Below are positions 58,782 through 64,000 of a stretch of 64,000 nt of DNA, one piece after another. The translations under genes and the position numbers were made by a program. How positions within the stretch are numbered: position 1 is the first letter of the stretch; the number at the start of each line of letters is the position of its first letter. The stretch is from CAWAVN01 sp963844315 (GTDB lineage: Bacteria > Planctomycetota > Planctomycetia > Planctomycetales > Planctomycetaceae): assembly GCA_963844315.1 (NCBI GenBank), contig CAWJOC010000005.1, positions 186,001 to 250,000 of the forward strand, given 5' to 3'. The notes below the pieces were generated by a model. That model did no database searches. It was not told where the DNA came from and was given only the letters and a program-made list of their open reading frames with translations.

Positions 58782-60764
58782 TTACGCCACGCGGATGTTC
58801 GAGCGTTCTTCATGCTCGATCCAATAGGAAATCAAATCCCGAAATTCCAAGATCGTGCGGTTGATTTCGGGCGGATTTCGGGAAGTGTGATAAGTCGAGG
58901 CTGGCAGGACGTTCGTTTGCTCCAGAGCCTGTCCGGTCACGACGACCACCGCGCAAGACAACCGGCTGGCCAACTCACGGAGCAAACTCGTTGGGGAAAC
59001 TTCGCCCATGGGGGCATTGGGAACCCAGGCTCTTTCGAGACTCCATGCCAAAGGCAGCGAATCGAAAAAGACGCCGCCGAGAGCCTGATGGTCGGCGATC
59101 TGGTCAATCCACGATCCAACCTGGGAGACCGAGGCGATGTCGCTCACGAACTTGATCCGGTCGGTCCAACGTCTGAGCCGGTCCACCGCTTCATCCACAA
59201 GCCAGGGCTTGTCGCTGTAACCATCCCTGGGATCGCGGCCCGAAAGGCGGGCTTGAATTTCTTCAAACGTCAAACCCTGGGCCGTGGTCATCCGGCGGGT
59301 GATGTGGGCGATCAATCCCAAAACGATCACCTCTTCGGAAAACTCCCGGCAGACCACAACCCATGTCTGGTCGGCCCGGTTTTCCAAAGCCGTGACCAAC
59401 CGGGAACACAAATCCGCCAACCGGCCTCTCACGGATTCGTTGGCCAAAACGGTGACGGTTCCCGCTTGCAATTCGTGGCCATCGTATCGGCTGAGATGTT
59501 CGGGAATCATCGCCCGTCCGGATTCCTCGCAGAGGCGGTCCAGCACATTGGCGACGTCCAAAGTGCGCGGGGGTTGATGGCCGTTGAACCACCAACCGCT
59601 GCCAAGCCGGGCTTCCACAATCGCGCGGGCTTTGGAAAACAGCCGGTGGTACAGGGCTTCTTCCACATCGGCAATCGTGGCTTTGATGGCGGTGCGTTCC
59701 ACGGGATGCGGGATTTTCTCGGATTCCGCCCTAAGATAGGCACGGTAGTTATCGCGGTGGGAACTCGATGGAACCGGATGCCCGTTTCGGGGTGCGGTAT
59801 CCCTCGGCGAGGACCAACCAAAATCCTTGGCATGGAAAGCCAGCGACTTGGCCGACGCCGCTTTCCGGCAGGCTTCCAGGCCATGTCTGCGGGCGACATC
59901 CGCCAGGGTTTCGTTTTCGAGGAATTGGGTTCGTTCCAAGACGAAAACTTCCGGAGCGGTCCGCGCGCGCAGCGCATGATCCAAAGCTTCGCGGACATCG
60001 CGTTGCCTCGTGGCATCGTTCCCGAAGGCCAACGTCACGGCTTCAAAACCCAGCCGGGCCAATTCTTCCCAGCGTTTGGAGGAAAACTCCCGGCCATCGC
60101 CACCCACGGCCGCGACGTTCGTAAATCCCCGGCATTGCAGGTACAAGGCTTCCATGACGTCTTCGACAAGCACCAGATTCTTCGCGGAAATCGGCGTGGC
60201 CAAGGCCGCGTGAAGTGCGTATGCCGTCATGCCAGAGGCAACCGTCCCCCGCGCAAATTCGTACCGCAGACGCTCCCCGGAAAGGGCGGGGGGAATGATG
60301 GCGAGCACATCGGTCGTTTGTCCCCGCTCGTCTTGAAGCGGAACGATCAAACAGCCGCGCCAATCGTGGCGGAAGCCGTGCCGGTCGTCGGTGACGAGAC
60401 CGGATTCCTCAATCGCCGCTTCAGAAAACCCCACGCTGCGCAAATAGCCGAGAACATCCTCCGGCGTAGTGTAAAGTCCCAGCCTCAGGTGGTGCAGGTC
60501 TTCGATGGAAAAGCCCCTGCCATCCAGATAATCCCAAATCGCCAAGGATCCCGGATGAACGCGGTTTTCCCGATGGCGAAAGTCAGCCGGACGAAACTGA
60601 ACAAACTCAATGAAGGCCGCGTAAATGTCACGTGGGGCGTTGGTCCTCTCGGTTCTGGGTTCGGGCTGCTCCAAAACCGGGGGCCTGCTGCGGGTGACGC
60701 GCTGAAACAAGGCGGGATGACGGCCTCGATCGAGTTTTGAAGTCGTTTCCGTGCGGTCGTTCAT
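58782..60764 (-). CDS. DnaG-like Toprim protein, catalytic Asp altered
   Basis: About 660 residues from the ATG at 60764 (MNDRTETTSKLDRGRHPALF), with AAGGAA upstream. There is no zinc finger. A region resembling the DnaG core (GSLAIWDYLDGRGFSIEDLH; FRHDWRGCLIVPLQDERGQT) leads to a Toprim-like segment: LVLVEDVMEALYLQCRGFTN (Glu201) and VTLAFGNDATRQRDVRE. Canonical DnaG has D-x-D; here the first Asp is Gly248, with Asp250 kept. The C-terminal half resembles a DnaB/RecA-type fold (GLTFEEIQARLSGRDPRDGY, ALGGVFFDSLPLAWSLERAW), but no Walker A is present. It may be a degenerate primase-helicase or a regulatory relative. Confidence 0.6.
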   Translation of the reverse strand: MNDRTETTSKLDRGRHPALFQRVTRSRPPVLEQPEPRTERTNAPRDIYAAFIEFVQFRPADFRHRENRVHPGSLAIWDYLDGRGFSIEDLHHLRLGLYTTPEDVLGYLRSVGFSEAAIEESGLVTDDRHGFRHDWRGCLIVPLQDERGQTTDVLAIIPPALSGERLRYEFARGTVASGMTAYALHAALATPISAKNLVLVEDVMEALYLQCRGFTNVAAVGGDGREFSSKRWEELARLGFEAVTLAFGNDATRQRDVREALDHALRARTAPEVFVLERTQFLENETLADVARRHGLEACRKAASAKSLAFHAKDFGWSSPRDTAPRNGHPVPSSSHRDNYRAYLRAESEKIPHPVERTAIKATIADVEEALYHRLFSKARAIVEARLGSGWWFNGHQPPRTLDVANVLDRLCEESGRAMIPEHLSRYDGHELQAGTVTVLANESVRGRLADLCSRLVTALENRADQTWVVVCREFSEEVIVLGLIAHITRRMTTAQGLTFEEIQARLSGRDPRDGYSDKPWLVDEAVDRLRRWTDRIKFVSDIASVSQVGSWIDQIADHQALGGVFFDSLPLAWSLERAWVPNAPMGEVSPTSLLRELASRLSCAVVVVTGQALEQTNVLPASTYHTSRNPPEINRTILEFRDLISYWIEHEERSNIRVA

Positions 60765-60950
60765 TGAGAATTCCTTTCCATTCGTCCCGTTTGAAGTTTG
60801 AAATTTCTCCACGCGGGCTTTGTAGTCTTTACAACGAAACCAGCTAGAATGAAGGACGGAGCCTCAGAAACCCAGAAGGAAATCCTTGGGATTCGTGACT
60901 GGCTCCTCACAAACTCCATTTCCGCAAACCCCGTGCCGCGAGACCCGCCC

Positions 60951-61508
60951 ATGTACAACCGCCAGCGCTTGATTGAACTCTTCCAGCAGCGGGCCTTGAA
61001 GTTTGGGGACTTTCAATTGGCTTCGGGGAAGACTTCGCACTATTACCTGGACGGGAAACAAATCACCCTGCACGCCGAGGGGCTAAGGTTGGTGAGCGAA
61101 GGCGTGCTCTCTTTGCTCGACGGCATGGCCTGCGATGCCATCGGCGGCATGTCCATCGGGGCGGACCCGATCATTGGCGGCGTCCTCGCCACCGCCGCAA
61201 CCCAAGGACGCGATCTCAAAGGCTTCATGGTCCGAAAGGAAGCCAAGGGCCACGGCACGAAAAAATTTCTGGAAGGCCCGGTTGAACCTGGACAAAAAGT
61301 CGTTATCGTGGATGATGTCATTACCACCGGCGGAAGTTCCATCTTCGCCATCGAACGCGCTTTGGAGTTCGGCTGCGAAGTCGTCCAGGTCATTGGCATT
61401 GTGGACCGTTTGCAGGGTGGAGCGGGGAACTTCGCCAAGCACAAGTTGCGGTTTCAGTCGCTGCTCACCGTCCGCGATTTGGGCATCAACCCGGAAGGCT
61501 CGGCATGA
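60951..61508 (+). CDS. pyrE: Orotate phosphoribosyltransferase
   Basis: 185 residues from the ATG at 60951 (MYNRQRLIELFQQRALKFGD); the frame is open further upstream but that part does not fit the family. PyrE signatures: FQLASGKTSHYYLDGKQITL, IGGMSIGADPIIGGVLATAA, VRKEAKGHGTKKFLEGPV (Lys residues that bind PRPP) and the PRPP loop VVIVDDVITTGGSSIFAIE. It converts orotate and PRPP to OMP in pyrimidine synthesis. The stop overlaps the recQ start by four bases (ATGA), giving coupled translation. Confidence 0.93.
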   Translation: MYNRQRLIELFQQRALKFGDFQLASGKTSHYYLDGKQITLHAEGLRLVSEGVLSLLDGMACDAIGGMSIGADPIIGGVLATAATQGRDLKGFMVRKEAKGHGTKKFLEGPVEPGQKVVIVDDVITTGGSSIFAIERALEFGCEVVQVIGIVDRLQGGAGNFAKHKLRFQSLLTVRDLGINPEGSA

Positions 61509-63412
61509 AGAAAACGGGGAGAATGGCGGAGGGGGAGAACGGGAGAGGGGGAAGCGTGTCGTCCGCACAACCCGTCGAGACCAATCATCAATCGGCCCTG
61601 CTGGAGGTGTTGGAGCGGTATTGGGGCTACGATCAGTTTCGTCCCTTGCAGCAGCGCGCAATGAACCGCGTCCTGGCGGGGCAGGATTCGGTCGTGGTCT
61701 TGCCCACCGGCGGGGGAAAATCGCTGTGCTATCAGGCCCCGGCGATGTGTTTGGGCGGGCTGGCGGTAGTTGTTTCTCCGCTCATCTCCTTGATGAAAGA
61801 CCAAGTGGATTCCCTCCGGACCAACGGCGTGCCGGCCGCGTGCATCAATAGTGCCCAGACCAAAAACGAAAAACGCAATGTAGCCGAAGACATTCGCGCG
61901 GGCAGGCTCAGATTGCTTTACGCCGCGCCCGAACGTTTGGTGCAGCCGCAGACTTTGGAGTTTTTGAAGTCCGCAGGGATATCATTCGTCGCGATTGATG
62001 AGGCCCACTGCATCAGCGAATGGGGACACGATTTCCGGCCCGAATACCGGGAACTCAACATTCTCCGCAAAGCGTTCCCCAACATCGGCATCCACGCCTA
62101 CACCGCGACCGCCACGGATCGGGTCCGGCGGGACATCGCTCAGAATTTGGGCCTTAGAAACCCAGAACTTTTGGTGGGATCCTTTGACCGTCCGAATCTG
62201 ATTTACCGCGTGGAACGCCGCCGGGACCGCAACGCGCAAATCCGCGATGTGCTCAATCGGCACCGGGGCGATTCGGGAATCATTTATTGCATCAGCCGCA
62301 AGAATGTGGACACCTTGAGCGAATCGCTCAACGCCGACGGCTACAAGACCTTGCCCTATCACGCGGGTCTCGCCGATGAGGAGCGAAAGCGGAACCAGGA
62401 AGCGTTCATCGAGGAAAAAGTCGAAACCATTGTCGCCACCGTGGCCTTTGGAATGGGGATTGACAAATCCAACGTCCGCTACGTGATCCACGCGGGCATG
62501 CCCAAGTCGCTTGAAAACTATCAGCAGGAAAGCGGACGGGCCGGGCGGGATGGACTGGAAGCCGAGTGCTGCCTGTTTTATTCCGCCAGTGATCCGCGCA
62601 TCTGGAAAAAGCTCACCGAGGAAGATGCCCCCCAATCGCGAGCGGCATCGCTCCGGTCGTTGGAAGCGATTGATTCCTTTTGCACGGGCATTGTCTGCCG
62701 GCATCGGCGGTTGATCGAGCACTTCGGGCAGCAGTGGGACCGCGAATCCTGCAACGCCTGCGATGTGTGCTTGGGTCAACTGGATCTCATGGACGATGCC
62801 TTGATCGTGGGGCAGAAAATCCTTTCGAGCATCGTCCGGCAGCAACAACGCTTTGGCGGAGACTACACGGCTCAGGTGTTAAAAGGATCCAAAATCCAGC
62901 GGATCCTGGAAAACAAACACGACCAGATCAGCACCTTCGGCATACTCAAGGAGCACGACAAGCAAGCCATCCGCGATTGGATCGAGCAGCTCGCCAGCCA
63001 GGGCTTCTTGGAGAAGGAAGGCGAATACAACGTCCTGAAAGTGACCGCTGCCGGTCGGAAGCTTCTGAAAGGCGAGATGACGCCCCGGTTACTTAAACCG
63101 CGAAAACTGGCTCCCAAAAAAGCTGCGGCCGTGGAGACCGACGCCTGGGAAGGTGTGGATCGCGGATTGTTTGAGATGCTGCGAAAACTCCGCCGGAAAG
63201 AAGCCGAGGCACGCGGCATTTCGACATACATCGTATTCAGCGATGCGGCCCTCAGGGAAATGGCCCGCAGGCGTCCCTCGACCTTGGAAGCCTTCCGCAC
63301 GATTCGCGGCGTCGGGGAGAAAAAATTGGATGATTACGGCGAGGTCTTCGTCCAAAAACTCGTCAACTACTGCACCGAGCATCGGCTCCCGATGGATGTC
63401 CGGCCCCGGTAA
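61505..63412 (+). CDS. recQ: RecQ-family ATP-dependent DNA helicase
   Basis: 635 residues, intact. Helicase motifs: SVVVLPTGGGKSLCYQAPAM (Walker A), FVAIDEAHCISEWGHDFRPE (DEAH, motif II), HAYTATATDRVRRDI (III), TVAFGMGIDKSNVRYVIHAG (V) and QESGRAGRDGLEAECCLFY (VI). The zinc-binding RQC part has CRHRRLIEHFGQQ and SCNACDVCLG; a winged helix follows, and an HRDC domain closes the protein (STYIVFSDAALREMARRRPS, TIRGVGEKKLDDYGEVF). It unwinds 3'-5' and works in recombination and fork repair. The first 17 or so residues (MKKTGRMAEGENGRGG) are low-complexity and may be an extended start. Confidence 0.93.
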   Translation: MKKTGRMAEGENGRGGSVSSAQPVETNHQSALLEVLERYWGYDQFRPLQQRAMNRVLAGQDSVVVLPTGGGKSLCYQAPAMCLGGLAVVVSPLISLMKDQVDSLRTNGVPAACINSAQTKNEKRNVAEDIRAGRLRLLYAAPERLVQPQTLEFLKSAGISFVAIDEAHCISEWGHDFRPEYRELNILRKAFPNIGIHAYTATATDRVRRDIAQNLGLRNPELLVGSFDRPNLIYRVERRRDRNAQIRDVLNRHRGDSGIIYCISRKNVDTLSESLNADGYKTLPYHAGLADEERKRNQEAFIEEKVETIVATVAFGMGIDKSNVRYVIHAGMPKSLENYQQESGRAGRDGLEAECCLFYSASDPRIWKKLTEEDAPQSRAASLRSLEAIDSFCTGIVCRHRRLIEHFGQQWDRESCNACDVCLGQLDLMDDALIVGQKILSSIVRQQQRFGGDYTAQVLKGSKIQRILENKHDQISTFGILKEHDKQAIRDWIEQLASQGFLEKEGEYNVLKVTAAGRKLLKGEMTPRLLKPRKLAPKKAAAVETDAWEGVDRGLFEMLRKLRRKEAEARGISTYIVFSDAALREMARRRPSTLEAFRTIRGVGEKKLDDYGEVFVQKLVNYCTEHRLPMDVRPR

Positions 63413-63589
63413 ACCCTGCAGGCAGGTGGAAAATTGTTTCCTAAGTTCCTCGCAATCTTCCAGAACAGGTAATTGACGGACGCGAATTCGCTCGTCATAC
63501 TGCATGGCACATTGTGGTGAAGATTCCGGCCAGGGTGTTATCTGACCGGAGTGCAAGCCAAAACTTTTTACAGCATTGGAAAACGAAGA

Positions 63590-63787
63590 ATGGCGCAGGG
63601 CACAATCAAACGGCTGACGGACAAGGGGTACGGATTTATCGAACTGGAAAATGGCAAAGACATTTTCTTCCACCTCTCCAATCTGGACGGGGTGCGGTTT
63701 GAAGAGTTGTACGAAGGACAAGCCGTGACCTTCAACGAAGGCCAAGGCCGAAAAGGACCGCAAGCGGAAAACGTCAAACCCGCCTAG
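63590..63787 (+). CDS. Cold-shock domain protein (CspA family)
   Basis: 65 residues from the ATG at 63590 (MAQGTIKRLTDKGYGFIELE); the upstream in-frame start at 63551 is unnecessary. The RNA-binding motifs are DKGYGFI (RNP1) and DIFFHLSNL (RNP2), and VTFNEGQGRKGPQAENV closes the domain. Canonical CspA has W-F after TVK; here it is KRL, so one aromatic binding residue is missing. Such proteins bind single-stranded RNA/DNA and act as chaperones. A strong terminator follows at 63806. Confidence 0.9.
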   Translation: MAQGTIKRLTDKGYGFIELENGKDIFFHLSNLDGVRFEELYEGQAVTFNEGQGRKGPQAENVKPA

Positions 63788-63805
63788 TGGGCGTTTGGTT
63801 TTTCC

Positions 63806-63838
63806 GAGCCGGCGCGAAAGCGCCGGCTCTTATTTTTT
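63806..63838 (+). terminator. Rho-independent terminator of the cold-shock gene
   Basis: A perfect 10-base stem, GAGCCGGCGC / GCGCCGGCTC, with loop GAAA (63816-63819), is followed by TTATTTTTT. It lies 18 bases after the stop codon. Confidence 0.93.
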
Positions 63839-63858
63839 AAACTCCTGCCAATCCCGCC

Positions 63859-64000
63859 ATGCAGCCCCGGCCATTCTTTCTGATGATGATTGGACTGGCG
63901 AGCATTCCCCTCATGGCGGGGATTTGGGAGCCGCCGGTGGGGCAAATGGGCGTGCTCCTGACGCTTTTGATTTTCGCGGTGGCCTTGATTGATCTGGTCA
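63859..64000 (+). CDS. Membrane protein, 5' end only (DUF58-like start)
   Basis: From the ATG at 63859 the frame is open to the window edge: about 47 residues, MQPRPFFLMMIGLASIPLMA then VLLTLLIFAVALIDLV. Two transmembrane helices separated by a short turn are the usual start of DUF58-family proteins (a vWA-like protein often next to MoxR ATPases). The rest is outside the window, so the family call is tentative. Confidence 0.5.
   Translation, partial: MQPRPFFLMMIGLASIPLMAGIWEPPVGQMGVLLTLLIFAVALIDLV

Noticed and set aside
1..64000. CRISPR arrays, insertion sequences, prophage or plasmid genes
   Set aside because: No regularly spaced repeats, transposase, integrase or capsid motifs were found; the inverted repeats are short and dispersed.

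Overview
The window looks like a chromosomal segment of a planctomycete (Planctomycetota, probably a Gemmata-type lineage). This rests on gene families typical of that phylum: a twin-arginine DUF1501 protein, a dehydrogenase-type beta-propeller fused to HEAT-like repeats and a CxxCH haem domain, a huge alpha-2-macroglobulin, a Ser/Thr kinase fused to a SUMF1-like domain, a sulfatase, a PL10-type pectate lyase, and many short palindromic repeats of the kind scattered through planctomycete genomes. No phage, insertion sequence, plasmid or CRISPR hallmark was seen. The placement is inferred from family content, because no rRNA is present.

Layout. (1) 1-5988, minus strand: a cassette with an actin-fold MutL/GlmL-like ATPase, a barrel-sandwich-like protein, a DUF6754-type membrane protein and small membrane proteins. 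No glutamate mutase is present, and palindromic repeats have invaded it several times. (2) 6256-8637: an anti-sigma-like membrane protein. (3) 9004-19567: a signalling island with an HPt protein, a receiver/HD-GYP regulator, a FadL-type outer-membrane channel, a PhcB-like SAM methyltransferase and a giant pseudokinase/AAA/GAF/histidine kinase/receiver protein. (4) 19595-25347: a CDP-alcohol phosphatidyltransferase with a membrane protein, two Hsp20 chaperones, tRNA-Arg(CCT) and small secreted proteins. (5) 25381-37945, minus: alpha-2-macroglobulin, an S41-like protease, a propeller/di-haem cytochrome, DUF1501, a small membrane protein and a Gfo/Idh-like protein. (6) 38184-51543: cystathionine gamma-synthase/lyase, pectate lyase, a low-GC membrane protein, the haem dehydrogenase, an esterase, a kinase-SUMF1 fusion and a pseudokinase. 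(7) 51691-64000: two small c-type cytochromes, sulfatase, CutA, ribosomal protein L32, a Cys-rich repeat protein, a Ser/Thr kinase, a Toprim primase-like protein, PyrE, RecQ, a cold-shock protein and the start of a DUF58-like gene.

Two genome-wide features stand out. About 25-30 reading-frame breaks occur inside otherwise well-conserved genes, many as one-base changes in short homopolymers; 54.3-64 kb is free of them. They look more like sequence or assembly indels than real decay, so most broken genes are annotated as single spans. There are also at least seven families of palindromic or inverted repeats, some sitting in coding sequence or at gene ends.

The best candidates for an undescribed system are the signalling island (methyltransferase, lipid channel and complete phosphorelay to a c-di-GMP hydrolase) and the mutase-less MutL/DUF6754 cassette.
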